Shown: in pieces, positions 11,401-24,069 of the stretch
Layout of the letters: each line of letters starts with the position of its first letter
How positions within the stretch are numbered: position 1 is the stretch's first letter
From: Gonatopus flavifemur
Lineage: Eukaryota; Arthropoda; Insecta; Hymenoptera; Dryinidae
NCBI GenBank assembly: GCA_018340375.1
Contig: JAFFJZ010000043.1
Location: 434,001-498,000 of the forward strand
Reading direction: 5' to 3'
DNA: 64,000 nt
Notes under the pieces: model-generated
Databases searched by the model: none
What the model saw: only the letters and a program-made list of their open reading frames with translations
Told to the model about the DNA's origin: nothing
Translations under genes and position numbers: made by a program

Positions 11401-11961
11401 AGTTTGGAGATTATATACTTCGTGATGTGATATCGAAAGGAGAATTACTTATTGATCCATCTCTACGATATTGATATTGCACTCAACAATACAATATTCA
11501 TCTGATTTTCGTTACATTTCGAACTTTTTATAAATAAAATTTGATTTCGGTGAGAAGCCAGAGGTTCGACGCATGAAAACTTCACCCCAGCCCTGCTGTA
11601 CAACGGGGAAACCTAGTTACGCCACATTTTGTACGAGAATGAGTTTTTTTAATATCAATTGATATTGCGGATGTTACAGGATTAGTTCATATCAGGAAGA
11701 CATTTCCGTTAAAAATGCGACTTGATGAGGTTTTGATTTTGTCCGGCAGTGGCGATCTGACGAATCAAAACTGAACTGTTGAATCAAAATATCAGTAAAC
11801 TACTTTAGCGTTAAGTTGCTTTGAGATTCATATCCATGAACAAGGTGTCTGTACTGGATAAATTGAGTACAAAGAAATAGATAATCATTATACTTATACA
11901 AATTTTGTGAATCATCATTTTTCGAAAAAGGATTCATTTTAACTGTGGATTTGATTTCAAA
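11401..11961. other. No feature recognised
   Basis: AT-rich sequence between two tandem arrays, with no open frame or inverted repeat of note. Confidence 0.4.
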
Positions 11962-14900
11962 CCGCATTCCCCGTCAGAAACCCTCACAATCATTTAATTT
12001 TCTCAACCGGTAGACAACGAGATGATTTTCTTTCAGCTGATACCATCGAAAACGTTAAATAATTTTTCTTCTCAAAATTCGGATTGATTCGTTCAGATAT
12101 TGGATCCGTAACAGCGTATAAGAGCAGACTTATTGTTCAACATGTAAACCCTGTCAAAGCCCACGAACATTTCAACCCGCATTTCCCGTCAGAAACTCTC
12201 ACATTCAATGAATCATTTGATTTTCTCAACCGGTATACAAGGAGATGATTTTCTTCCAGCTGATACCATCGAAAACGTCCAATAATTTGTTTTTTATCGA
12301 AATGCGGATTGATTCGTTCAGATATTGGATCCGTAACAGCGTACGAAACATTTCAACCCACGAACTTTTCAACCCGCATTCCCCGTCAGAAACTCTCACA
12401 TTCAATAAATCATTCAATTCTCTCAACCGGTATACAACGAGATGATTTCCTTTCAGCTGATACCATCGAAAACGTCCAATAATTTTTCTTCTCGAAATTC
12501 GGATTGATTCGTTCGGATATTGGATCCGTCACAGCGTATAGGAGCAGACTTATTGTTCGACATGTAAACCCTGTCAAAGCCCACGAACATTTCAACCCGC
12601 ATTTCCCGTCAGAAACTCTCACATTCAATAAATCATTTATTTTTCTCAACCGGTATACAACGTGATGATTCCCTTCAGCTGATACCATCGGAAGCGTTCA
12701 ATAATTTTTTTTCTCGAAATTCGGATTGATTCGTTCAGATATTGGATCCGTAATAGCGTATGAGAGCAGACTTATTGTTCAACATGTGAACCCTGTCAAA
12801 GCCCACGAACATTTCAACCCGCATTTCCCGTCAGAAACTCTCACATTCAATAAATCCTTCAATTTTCTCAACCGGTGTACAACGTGATGATTTTCTTCCA
12901 GCTGATACCATCGAAAACGTCCAATAATTTTCCTTCCCGAAATCCGGATTGATTAGTTCAGATATTAGAACCGTAACATCGTATAAGAGCAGACTTATTG
13001 TTCAACATGTCAACCCTGTCGAAGCCCACGAAGATTTCAACCCGCATTTTCCGTCAGAAACTCTCACATTCCATGAATCATTCAATTTTCTCAACCGGTA
13101 TACAACGAGATGATGTCCTTTCAGCTGATACCATCGACAACGTTAAATAATTTGTTTTTTATCGAAATTCGGATGGATTCGCTCAGATATTGGATCCGTA
13201 ACAGCGTATAAGAGCAGACTTATTGTTCAACATGTGAAACCTATCAAAGCCCACGTACATTTCAACCCGCATTCCCCGTCAGAAACTCTCACATTCAATA
13301 AATCATTCAATTCTCTCAACCGGTATACAACGAGATGATTTCCTTTCAGCTGATACCATCGAAAACGTCCAATAATTTTTCTTCTCGAAATTCGGATTGA
13401 TTCGTTCAGATATTGGATCCGTCACAGCGTATAGGAGCATACTTATTGGTCAACATGTAAACCCTGTCAAAGCCCACGAACATTTCAACCCGCATTTCCC
13501 GTCAGAAACCCTCACATTCAATAGATCATTCAATTTTCTCAACCGGTATACAACGAGATGATCTCCTTTCAGCTGATACCATCGAAAACGTCCAATAATT
13601 TGTTTTTTATCGAAATGCGGATTGATTCGTTCAGATGTTGGATCCGTAACAGCGTATGAGAGCAGACTTATTGTTCAACATGTGAACCCTGTCAAAGCCC
13701 ACGAACATTTCAACCCGCATTTCCCGTCAGAAACTCTCACATTCAATAAATCCTTCATTCTTCTCAACCGGTATACAACGTGATGATTTTCTTTCAGCTG
13801 ATACCATCGGAAACGTTCAATAATTTTTTTTCTCGAAATTCGGATTGATCCGTTCAGATATTGGATCCGTAACAGCATATAACAGCAGACTTATTGTTCA
13901 ACATGTAAACCCTGTCAAAGCCCACGAACATTTCAACCCGCATTTCCCGTCAGAAACTCTCACATTCAATGAATCATTTGATTTTCTCAACCGGTATACA
14001 AGGAGATGATTTTCTTCCAGCTGATACCATCGAAAACGGCCAATAATTTGTTTTTTATCGAAATGCGCATTGATTCGTTCAGATGTTGGATCCGTAACAG
14101 CGTATAAGAGCAGACTTATTGTTCAACATGTAAACCCTGTCAAAGCCCACGAACATTTCAACCCGCATTTTCCGTCAGAAATTCTCACATTTCATGAATC
14201 ATTCAATTGTCTCAACCGGTATACAACGAGATGATCTCTTTTTTCAGCTGATACCATCGAAAACGTCCAATAATTTGTTTTTTATGGAAATGCGGATTGA
14301 TTCGTTCAGATATTGGATCCGTAACAGCGTATAAGAGCAGACTTATTGTTCAACATGTAAACCCTGTCAAAGCCCACGAACATTTCAACCCGCATTTCCC
14401 GTCAGAAACCCTCACATTCAATAAATCATTCAATTTTCTCAACCGGTATACAACGAGATGATCTCTTTTTTCAGCTGATACCATCGAAAACGTCCAATAA
14501 TTTGTTTTTTATCGAAATGCGGATTGATTCGTTCAGATATTGGATCCGTAACAGCGTACGAAACATTTCAACCCACGAACTTTTCAACCCGCATTCCCCG
14601 TCAGAAACTCTCACATTCAATAAATCATTTATTTTTCTCAACCGGTATACAACGTAATGATTTCCTTCAGCTGATACCATCGGAAACGTTCAATAATTTT
14701 TTTTCTCGAAATTCGGATTGATTCGTTCAGATATTGGATTCGTAACAGCGTATGAGAGCAGACTTATTGTTCAACATGTAAACCCTGTCAAAGCCCACGA
14801 ACATTTCAACCCGCATTTCCCGTCAGAAACCCTCACATTCAATAAATCATTCAATTTTCTCAACCGGTATACAACGAGATGATCTCTTTTTTCAGCTGAT

Positions 14901-16340
14901 ACCATCGAAAACGTCCAATAATTTGTTTTTTATGGAAATGCGGATTGATTCGTTCAGATATTGGATCCGGAACAGCGTATAAGAGCAGACTTATTGTTCA
15001 ACATGTAAACCCTGTCAAAGCCCACGAACATTTCAACCCGCATTTCCCGTCAGAAACTCTCACATTCAATGAATCATTTGATTTTCTCAACCGGTATACA
15101 AGGAGATGATTTTCTTCCAGCTGATACCATCGAAAACGTCCAATAATTTGTTTTTTATCGAAATGCGGATTGATTCGTTCAGATATTGGATCCGTAACAG
15201 CGTACGAAACATTTCAACCCACGAACTTGTCAACCCGCATTCCCCGTCAGAAACTCTCACATTCAATAAATCATTCAATTCTCTCAACCGGTATACAACG
15301 AGATGATTTCCTTTCAGCTGATACCATCGAAAACGTCCAATAATTTTTCTTCTCGAAATTCGGATTGATTCGTTCGGATATTGGATCCGTCACAGCGTAT
15401 AGGAGCAGACTTATTGTTCGACATGTAAACCCTGTCAAAGCCCACGAACATTTCAACCCGCATTTCCCGTCAGAAACTCTCACATTCAATAAATCATTTA
15501 TTTTTCTCAACCGGTATACAACGTGATGATTCCCTTCAGCTGATACCATCGGAAGCGTTCAATAATTTTTTTTCTCGAAATTCGGATTGATTCGTTCAGA
15601 TATTGGATCCGTAATAGCGTATGAGAGCAGACTTATTGTTCAACATGTGAACCCTGTCAAAGCCCACGAACATTTCAACCCGCATTTCCCGTCAGAAACT
15701 CTCACATTCAATAAATCCTTCAATTTTCTCAACCGGTGTACAACGTGATGATTTTCTTCCAGCTGATACCATCGAAAACGTCCAATAATTTTCCTTCCCG
15801 AAATCCGGATTGATTAGTTCAGATATTAGAACCGTAACATCGTATAAGAGCAGACTTATTGTTCAACATGTAAACCCTGTCAAAGCCCACGAACATTTCA
15901 ACCCGCATTTCCCGTCAGAAACCCTCACATTCAATAAATCATTCAATTTTCTCAACCGGTATACAACGAGATGATCTCTTTTTTCAGCTGATACCATCGA
16001 AAACGTCCAATAATTCCTTTTTTATGGAAATGCGGATTGATTCGTTCAGATATTGGATCCGTAACAGCGTATAAGAGCAGACTTATTGTTCAACATGTAA
16101 ACCCTGTCAATGCCCACGAACATTTCAATCCGCATTTCCCGTCAGAAACTCTCACATTCAATGAATCATTTAATTTTCTCAACCGGCATACAACGAGATG
16201 ATTTTCTTTCACCTGATACCATCGAAAACGTTAAATAATTTTTCTTCTCGAAATTCGGATTGATTCGTTCAGATATTGTATCCGTAACAGCGTATAAGAG
16301 CAGACTTGTCGTTCAACATGTGAATCCTATCAGTTTCAAT
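11962..16340. repeat. Satellite array, ~20 monomers of ~223 bp
   Basis: The marker CAACCGGT recurs at about 12004, 12227, 12424, 12647, 12869, 13092, 13317, 13540, 13765, 13988, 14213, 14440, 14639, 14861, 15088, 15285, 15508, 15730, 15953 and 16180. Spacing is 222-227 bp except for three short units of 197-199 bp. Each full monomer contains CCCGTCAGAAACTCTC, CAGCTGATACCATCG, GGATCCGTAACAGCG and GAGCAGACTTATTG. The short units lack ~26 bp around the last block. The small frames of 60-90 codons on both strands are by-products of the repeat. Confidence 0.97.
12085..13010. repeat. Higher-order duplicate within the satellite (pairs with 14946-15871)
   Basis: This block of about four monomers, including one short unit, is almost identical to 14946-15871, offset by 2861 bp. 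Rare variants are shared, such as GCGTATAGGAGCAG, GGAAGCGTTC and the GTGTACAACG change. At least one single-base difference exists near 12373 versus 15234. It indicates a recent multi-monomer duplication. Confidence 0.85.
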
Positions 16341-17419
16341 TAAATTTCCGAACAGCTTGTCCAACCTCATACAGTCTCATGCTATGAATCAACTCATTGT
16401 TCAGAATACGTTTCACAACTATCAACCTTTCAGACAGTCATCCCAATCTCAGTCTAATCATTCTTCATTATATCACGATTGCTGCAAGGAACTGACATTT
16501 TTCAAGCTTGTGCATTCTGTTTGTTCCTGACAATCACAAATGCTGTCAGGAACTGCTTCTTTTTCAATCTGCACTCATTTTCCTTGGCAGTCGTACTCGC
16601 AGAAACACTCAGATGCTCACTGATACCGTTCGAAATCTTGAGCGTCTTCAACAGCAGTTTTCAGCAGGGTTCATAAATTCGATCGATCTATCCATTTTAT
16701 AGGCTCGATGAAACCTTTATTTGCAAAAAGCACTGGAACTTTGCAGAATGTCTAAAATTTTGACCTCATCAAACGTAGTATTGACGAGAATAATCAGGTT
16801 GACAGTTTATTGACTAGAATCCTTCTCCAATCATAAATGAAAATTTTTAATAAGCTAATTTTTTAGATGTTACCGAAGTTTGAATCGTTTATTGAAACTA
16901 ATCAACCATCGAATAAGATAATATTCAACTATTAAAGCCCAAAAACCTTGCGGTACATTATTTAAACGATGTTTCTAGTGGCAAAGAATTGATTCGAAAA
17001 GATATGTAACCATGATTTATCAGATTCCGTGAGTTTTAATTTTCGTTTTGTTCCTATAAACGATTCAAACTCCGAGAACACATTTATTAGCATGAATAAA
17101 ATAGCTTCATCCGATTTGAATTTCCAAATCATGGGTTATAATACTTCATTTTATTGATTTCAAAACTATCCAAACCATCATTGTTCATATGAAATCTGTT
17201 CTATGAAATAGATATTATCCAAAGAAATCGCTCTGAAGTTTGAACAGAAGGAGTATCTCCTTGTGATCATGAATTTAGTTTTCTGTTGAAAAAATAGAAC
17301 TCTCGGAATCAAAATTCACAACTATTCGGTATATGATTTGATTTTATTATCCGAACAAAACCACTTGTATTGAAATGAATGAGATTATTATACTCTCAAC
17401 TGTACCGGTTTATGAATAA
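16341..17419. other. No gene recognised
   Basis: AT-rich sequence after the satellite. A short stretch at 16480-16600 repeats the phrase 'ctgtcaggaactg', also seen before the array. Nothing coding is convincing. Confidence 0.4.
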
Positions 17420-17760
17420 CCAGAGAGAAGATGAGAGAGCTCACGGCCGGGGTTCCATCGATAGTAAACATTGAAGCGCCCTCTTATCGGATGGAACACG
17501 GAACCTGGTCCATCAACCCCCTCTCTCATTTTTCATTTTTCTTATTCATGATGATGAAAAATTATATGCATTCAACATCGATACATAAAATCATTTTAAT
17601 CAAATACGTGTTGAAAAGTATACAAAAGAAATGCGCGTTTTTGTAGTATTAAAAAATAAAATTGCAGTGTGTCAAGTTCCATGATCCAACCGTCAGAGGG
17701 CCGGTGGAACTTCCACTATCAGTGAAAAGGTGCCCGTGAGCCCTCTCATTTTCTCTCTGG
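17420..17760. mobile_element. Short inverted-repeat element, AATAA duplication
   Basis: It begins CCAGAGAGAAGATGAGAG and ends in the complement of CCAGAGAGAAAATGAGAG, with diverged complementarity over ~100 bp per side. AATAA is duplicated at 17415-17419 and 17761-17765. It has no coding capacity. Confidence 0.7.
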
Positions 17761-17779
17761 AATAACAGTATTCTTGGTC

Positions 17780-18153
17780 TAGTGTTGCCGCGATATTATC
17801 GTCGAAATTCAGAAATAATCGATTATCTTAATTTTGACAGGTTTTCATGGAACTTTTAACGCGTAGATCTTCGACTGTGCACGAAATGAAACGGGATAAT
17901 GAATCATCTTGGTCTTTTAAACAAAATGAATCAAAATATTCTTACATTATCGTAACGATAATTATCGATATATCGTAACGATGAATGGGAGCATATCTTG
18001 GTTTATTTTGTGTACAAGTCTGGGATTATTCATTATTCCGTTTCATTATGAGCATAATCGAAGATTCGTGGATTATATATTCCATAGGAACGTGTAAGAA
18101 TTGAGATAATCGATTATTCCTCAATTATCGACGATAATATCGTGGCAACACTA
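17780..18153. mobile_element. Non-autonomous hAT element, 8 bp duplication TCTTGGTC
   Basis: The termini are TAGTGTTGCCGCGATATTAT on the left and its near-complement ending GGCAACACTA on the right. TCTTGGTC is duplicated exactly at 17772-17779 and 18154-18161. An 8 bp duplication with TAGNG termini is the hAT hallmark. The interior (374 bp total) is AT-rich with many 'atcgat' motifs and no transposase. Confidence 0.88.
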
Positions 18154-18169
18154 TCTTGGTCCTATAACT

Positions 18170-18410
18170 TCATCCCAATAAACATGAAAATCTTCGAGAT
18201 ATCTAAAAGATGTCTCACGAAAGATATCTCTTAGGTCTTTCTAAAAAACGTCTTTTAGATATCTAATAGACACAGTCTAAAAGATATCTTTATTCCAGCT
18301 CTAAATGAAGTCTTTTAGATATCCAAGACACATAATCTAAAAGATGTCTTAAGACTGTTTCTAAAATACGTCTATTATATGTCTTCCAAATATCTGTTAC
18401 GTATTCCTTA
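18170..18410. repeat. Array of GATATCTAAAAGATGTC-type units
   Basis: Short degenerate repeats of 'tctaaaagatatctt' and 'cgtcttttagatatct' occur here. The array is preceded by CCCAATAAAC at 18171. A mirror array lies at 20880-21276 and ends in TGATTGGG, so the two may mark opposite ends of one ~3.1 kb unit. Confidence 0.6.
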
Positions 18411-18873
18411 TTCGGAATATGAATCATTCCGTTTCCGTTTGTTTCACTTCACAAATATACTTATGTGTCACATGAAACATACTTCTTCTCGTGTCTCGCG
18501 TCTCTTCGTATCGCGTCCATTATACTGCGTGTAAATTACAAATCAAAATTACAATTCATCATCAACCACGATTTGGATTGACGAGCTGATGGGAAAAAAT
18601 CAAGATACAATCATTGGGTAAGCAGATCTTTCTTTTTTCTCGCATGGTGCCTTCCCACTGTTTTTCATAATAACAAACCAGCAATGTTCACAGTGATAAT
18701 TCAATAAGTTGAAGTCATGATAAAATAACGTTGTTATGATAGAAAAACTGTATGAATCACAAAACATTGAATTTAGCTTTGTCATTTTGTGTGAATATAA
18801 AGGACCAATTCATTAATTCCATAGGAAATGATGAAAGCCGGTAGATATAAAAAATGAGGTTATTTCGTTTCAA

Positions 18874-19012
18874 CAGTAGCGGCTCGAGCAATCATCCTTC
18901 TCTCTTCCCGTTCAAACAGTTTCTAGGTAACCGCCTCACCTCCTAACCTTTACTTCCGCGCATATTCAAACGAACGGTGAAAGAGAAGGGTGATTTTCTC
19001 GAGCCGCTAGTG
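18874..19012. mobile_element. Miniature hAT element, 8 bp duplication CGTTTCAA
   Basis: The left end CAGTAGCGGCTCGAG pairs with the right end CTCGAGCCGCTAGTG, and complementarity continues through the 'cccttctcttt' blocks. CGTTTCAA is duplicated at 18866-18873 and 19013-19020. The element is 139 bp and non-coding. Confidence 0.88.
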
Positions 19013-19020
19013 CGTTTCAA

Positions 19021-20288
19021 TAACAATTCAATCGCGACATTCAAATTGTGCATTGACTCTTGATGTATCAAGGTAGTATAATGTATGATATATTCCATAA
19101 TTAGTTATCATAATAATTGAAATGCCATGTATTACCGGTGTTCGTATAATATGTTAGAATCGACATAACATCGAGTTTGGGTTAATTCTCAGTTGATCTC
19201 AAATAAATGATTTATCTATAAATAGCACAGAATTCATGGAAAAGTTTTGTGAAAAAATCTCTTACGAATCTTGTGTTACTTGGAATTATATAAATTCTGA
19301 GCATGTTATTTTCATCCATCGCGGGACGTTCTCATCACATCTTCCAAACGTCCTTTCATGAAATTTACCCTTCAAAAACAAAAAGTCACACGGTGAACAT
19401 GAATGGACTAAACAGGACATTTGTATGTCCCGGGAAACGTTCTTAGTACATCCTGAGATGTTATTTGTACGTTCTCTGTGCAACCAAATACGTTTCCTGA
19501 ACTTTCAGGAAACCTCCTGGTGCTGTATGGGGAATTACTTCCAACCTACTTCTAAGTACGCAGTGTAAAATCTTTCCTTTAGAAGGGCATAAAAATTTAT
19601 AGCTATTCCGTTGACTGAACACTACGTATTTTTGAGCCATATCAAATATATGAACGCTAAGTTATCTCGGAAAATGCGGCAGTATTACGTTAAAACTACT
19701 TTCAAATATGCAGTGTCAAATACTTCCATAAAAAACGCGTAGAAACTCATAATATTCTACAGATTTCTACACCAAAGTACACCAATATACATGAAATAGT
19801 TGGACCGGAATTGTGTGGCGTAAAACTATGTGTACATAGAATATTTCCATAGAAATACATAGGATGCCGTGAAATATGGGAGTTTGTGCGTCCGAGTACG
19901 GTTCACTACGTCGAGTAATCAGAAGCGGATTGGCACAACCTACGAAGAGTCCCAGTGTTTCATGGGAATCCATATTGTTTTACTTAAACACTTTCTGCCC
20001 ATCATAAAAAAACTGCAAAGATTATTCATTCTGGAGTCGTCAAGGATTGAACCTGTTTCGGGTCTGTTTATGGTATGATATAAGGCGATTGTTAAGAAAT
20101 TTATTTACAAGGGTTTCTTTCATATATACGTTGATGAAAATGTTTGTCGTAGCTGCTGGAAGTTGAAAATTCACAATACGTATTGGAAATTTTAATGTCC
20201 TTCCACATTTCCCCTATCCCTAAGGATACTTGAAGGTTTTTAAAATGTCGTAAAAATGTCCGAATGTGTTTAAAACATTTGCAAAGTG
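19021..20288. other. No gene recognised
   Basis: AT-rich sequence. 19300-19510 has repeated 'gacattt/acgttct' phrases that may belong to a degenerate repeat. No convincing coding frame is present. Confidence 0.35.
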
Positions 20289-20815
20289 CTACCCTGTAAA
20301 AAAATCTGCCAATTGCAATGAATGGTATATTTGCATCAAAAATTCACAATTGAATACGATAAATCACGATATTTGATTAGCTTCAAAGCAATCTGTAACA
20401 ATGAGCTCCCCTATGGAAAAAGTCTGATGAGTGCTGATATCTTCTGATAAATTCTTGAACAAAAGCACATCAAAATCTCATAGGAAATTTTCATTTTATA
20501 TGTCTTTATGAGATTTTCCATAATGGGTTATAAAATCCAATTTTGTGCCCATTGATTCTCGTAGTGGCATTATAAAATCTCATAAATGCCTGGACAAATG
20601 CTCATATAAAATCTCATAAAGTCTCATAGATTCCACGTATCAGTTTTTATGAGATCTTTCCCATAAGGTGATACAATTAAAAATTGTAATTTTACAATAG
20701 AAATGAATGCGCAATTGATTACGATTGATCAAACGTTTTTCCAATATGCGTTCAAGCAAAAATACCATTGGGGGTTCATTTTCAATCGGATTTTTTTCTT
20801 ACAAGGTGTACAAAA
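20289..20815. repeat. Possible inverted-repeat element with diverged ends
   Basis: The left end 'ccctgtaaaaaaatctgcc' and the following 'aatggtatatttgcatc' resemble the reverse complement of the right end near 20740-20815 ('gcaaaaataccattgg', 'atttttttcttacaagg'). The interior holds several 'tctcataaa' repeats. The arms are only moderately similar and no clear target duplication is seen. Confidence 0.4.
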
Positions 20816-20879
20816 TATCCAAGAAACTTGTTATAGCTAGGAATGGATTTAAGCATGCAAGAAATTGATAAAAATCTGT

Positions 20880-21276
20880 TATATCTCAGACATTCAAAAG
20901 ATATATTTTATATATTTGAAAGATACATTTTAGACATTGAAAAAATATATCTCAAATATATGGAAGACATATTTTAGACATCTAAACGGAATATTTTACA
21001 TATCGAAACGATATATTTTAGGTATCTGAATAACTTATTTTAGACATCTAAACGACATATTTCAGACATCTAAATGATATGATTTAGATGTCTAAAAGAT
21101 ATCATATAGATGTCTGAATACTTTTGTAGGACCTTATCTAGGTATCTAAACTCTGTCGAATTTTGTTGCATGAGACATCTATTAGATATCTTTTAGACAT
21201 CTTTCCGAAAATCCTAAAAGACATCTTTCAAAGTTTGAAGACATCTTTTAGACACCTAATAGATGTCTTTTTGTCT
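20880..21276. repeat. Array of AGATATATTTTAGACATCT-type units
   Basis: Repeated 'gatatattttagacatcta' and 'catcttttagacat' units run to TGATTGGG. This is the inverted counterpart of the array at 18170-18410. Confidence 0.6.
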
Positions 21277-22092
21277 GATTGGGATATGTTCTTGAATATA
21301 ATAATTATTTTATCAACCTGATCTTGCGTTGTTTTTCTCATGATGGAAGGAGTTCATTATTCGTAAGCCATGTCTATTCGTTTTATGAAATATATTTTCA
21401 CTTGGAGTCAATAATTATTCTGATGAAGAAAACAATGATCATGTCAAATACATGATTGTTAAGAATTTCAAATACTGAGTATAATCAACCTCGATTTCCA
21501 TACGAAACTTTACGTTATAAAATTGAAGTTGTATTTCATTGATTTTCACTTTGGAATTCATCAAATCAGAGTTATAAATCAGATAAAAGATGATATTGAC
21601 AAAAATAATTAGTTATTCAGTCAATAGAGTGTGTTTTTAATTTCAAAAAATAAATTTCAATGAGCTGATTTGATAGTATGAATGAAACGACTTTTTATGG
21701 TTATGAAATTATTTCAGAGTGGAAAAGACATTTATTCAATGCAATGAAATGGGAATCAATGAAATCAATTTCATTAAGTCAAAGAATTTTTTTTCTCAGT
21801 GTACTAGAAACATGTGCTGCTATATTAAATAGACGAACTCTGCTATTTTTCAAAAAAGCACTTTTCTGCGTGATCCTGTCATTCTTTGTTCCGCAACCAT
21901 AATGATTAAAAATCGCCTGAATTCTGATCAGAGATCCGCTGTTTTCCAATTGACCAAATGGTGTCAAGCTCAAGTATATAGCACATGATGATTTGTAATA
22001 ATTTGGATTTGAGAAAATATCTAAAAATGCTCATATCTCAAAAACTGAGCGGGAAATCAAATTTTTCCAAACGGGGAATTATTGCAATCTGG

Positions 22093-22096
<4 letters not shown>
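21277..22096. other. No gene recognised
   Basis: AT-rich stretch with no recognisable element. The frames of ~65-75 codons overlap each other on both strands and lack recognisable motifs. Confidence 0.35.
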
Positions 22097-22135
<39 letters not shown>

Positions 22136-22145
22136 TAGATAGATA
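22097..22145. repeat. (GA)n then (GATA)n microsatellite
   Basis: An uninterrupted GA run is followed by about four GATA units. On the minus strand it is the terminal simple repeat behind the LINE 3' end at 22146-22680. Confidence 0.9.
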
Positions 22146-22680
22146 TGTTTATTTATGTTCTAGGATGAGCATCCTGTGGAACAATTGAGAAAGAAGTATA
22201 AACAATAACAAAGATATTATATACAAAAATACTTATATATATACAGCATTAAACCCACAGCCCGAAAAGCAAAAAGAAGGCAGAATGAATGAACTTAAAA
22301 ATAAAGATGAAATGAGAATGAGAGTGAGGATGAGATTACAAAGGTGTGAGAAATGAAAATACAGATATAAGATAGAGATACAATAGTGATAAATGCGCAG
22401 AATGAAGATGAAGGCAAATGAAAATACAGATATAAAATAGAGATACAATAGTTATAAATGCGCAGAATGAAGATGAAGGCAAGAAAAGCGTAAGATGAAC
22501 CACGATGAACCTACTTGAAAAGGAGTATATGTCTATGAGTGAGAAAGGGTGGAGGTGAGCAAGAAGTCATAATACCTCTTTTTGAAGACGTTAGGGGAAG
22601 AGCTACACTTGATGTTATCTGGGATCGTGTTCCAGAGTTTACTACCTGTTATCAAGAAAGATTTTTGATATGTGGTAGTA
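22146..22680 (-). pseudogene. 3' end of a LINE (C-terminal ORF remnant and 3' UTR)
   Basis: The minus-strand frame ending at 22533 reads SFLITGSKLWNTIPDNIK followed by NVFKKRYYDFLL. This is the usual C-terminal tail of CR1/jockey/I-type LINE ORF2 (the G..LWN.LP pattern and an FKK..K..LL close). About 390 bp of 3' UTR and a short tandem-repeat tail follow. Everything upstream of the tail is missing, so this is a 5'-truncated dead copy. The exact clade is undecided. Confidence 0.6.
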
Positions 22681-22722
22681 GAGAGAGAGGGAGAGAGAGA
22701 AAGAGGGAGAGAGAGAGAGTAA
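22679..22722. repeat. GA-rich microsatellite
   Basis: Imperfect (GA)n with interspersed GGGA and AAAG. It separates the LINE 3' end from the RTE fragment. Confidence 0.85.
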
Positions 22723-23015
22723 AAAATGAAGAGGCACTTGAGGAGGTGAATGGAAAAAGAAATCCTTTGAAACATGTCGTTAAAAGAAGAGATCTCATAG
22801 GACACACATTAGGGCATGATAGTTTATTGGAAACAATATTAGAAGGAAAAATGAATGGTGGAACTTGTAAAGGTAGACCTAGATTGAGTTATATGAATCA
22901 AAGTATATAAGATAAGGGCTGTCGTACATATGTAGAAATTAAACGATTACCGGATAATAGACAGGGTTGGAGGAATCCATCAAACCAGTTATAAGATTGA
23001 TGACTTCATGATGAC
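22715..23015 (+). pseudogene. 5'-truncated RTE retrotransposon fragment
   Basis: The plus strand encodes VKNEEALEEVNGKRNPLKHV, then TILEGKMNG and KGRPRLSYM, then EIKRLPDNRQGW. These match the last ~95 residues of the RTE ORF at 35541-38585. A stop interrupts the frame at about 22908, and a one-base loss occurs near GHTLGH. The copy ends in 'gatgacttcatgatgacga', the usual short tail. It is a typical dead-on-arrival copy. Confidence 0.85.
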
Positions 23016-24069
23016 GAAGACAATGATGGTTGCGAAATACACCTGGAAAATCTGGTCTGCAAATCCTGGGACACCCTGTACACGAGTGCATACAATAATT
23101 CATGTAATTAGATGTATTCATCAATGCTAAAAATGATTATTCAATACTTTTCATTCATTTCAAGTATTCATGTACATTCTGATCGGATAAATGATTATAT
23201 TTGTTGATAATTGTTACATATACATCGGAAAATCAATTTTTTTGTGCTTCACTTAATATTCTACATGTGATTTATGCAAAAATGAATTCATATAGTTTGG
23301 AATTTTTCTCTCATTGATTTTCAACTATTTTGCCAAAGGTACAAATGGAGTTTTTGGTCTTCTAATGGTCACAACAAGTTTGGTTCATTTCCCAACAGAT
23401 TTACCGTCTAAAACCTGACGAAAAATGTTGTAAAATATCTGAAAGACGACTTCTACATAACCAAGAAGTTCCATTTTGCGAATTATCAAGACGAAACTGG
23501 TGTTGTGATTTTTCTAAATTTGTGTATTTATGGGCCAATAAACTTATTTTCTTCCATTCCGCGAATTATTTGATTACGTGTAACTTGAATTAAATTGAAG
23601 TGTCGGCCAACAGTCGTGTGGAGCCATTTAAAACTTGTTGGACATTATGCGAACACGTGGAAGTTCGAGTCAATGGGGCCTGATCGAGTGTATAAAACTC
23701 GAAAGTAACTCGAAAGTGTATAAAACTCGAGTAAAAACATCGAAAAATCGAGAACAAAAAATCGATTTGTACGGAGATCGAATGGGATCGTCCATCTTTA
23801 CAATGTACTCCAAGTATGCATTCGAAATACTCTAAATGTTCCACGTTATTCTCAGGATACGCTAAATCTCACGCCCAAATACTTCATGAATAAGTTCTAG
23901 GCATTTCCTGATACATGCCACCCTCCCTTCAGGAAAGTTTGTGTGCAACGTTCATTTATAAAATCACTGAATTCTTCATACATGTTCACTAACTCCGAAG
24001 GTGACGGTCGTTTAGTTTTGAAAGAATAATCATACCTTTTCAGCGTTTCTCATTTTCAGACATCAAAAG
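23016..24069. other. No gene recognised
   Basis: No element boundary or coding region could be identified. The frames at 23590-23844 and 23635-23835 overlap on opposite strands and show no motif. Confidence 0.35.

Noticed and set aside
12226..15549. Small repeated open frames in the satellite
   Set aside because: They recur with the monomer on both strands and have no coding signature.
11962..16340. CRISPR-like regular repeats
   Set aside because: The units are contiguous ~223 bp satellite monomers without unique spacers, in a eukaryotic context.
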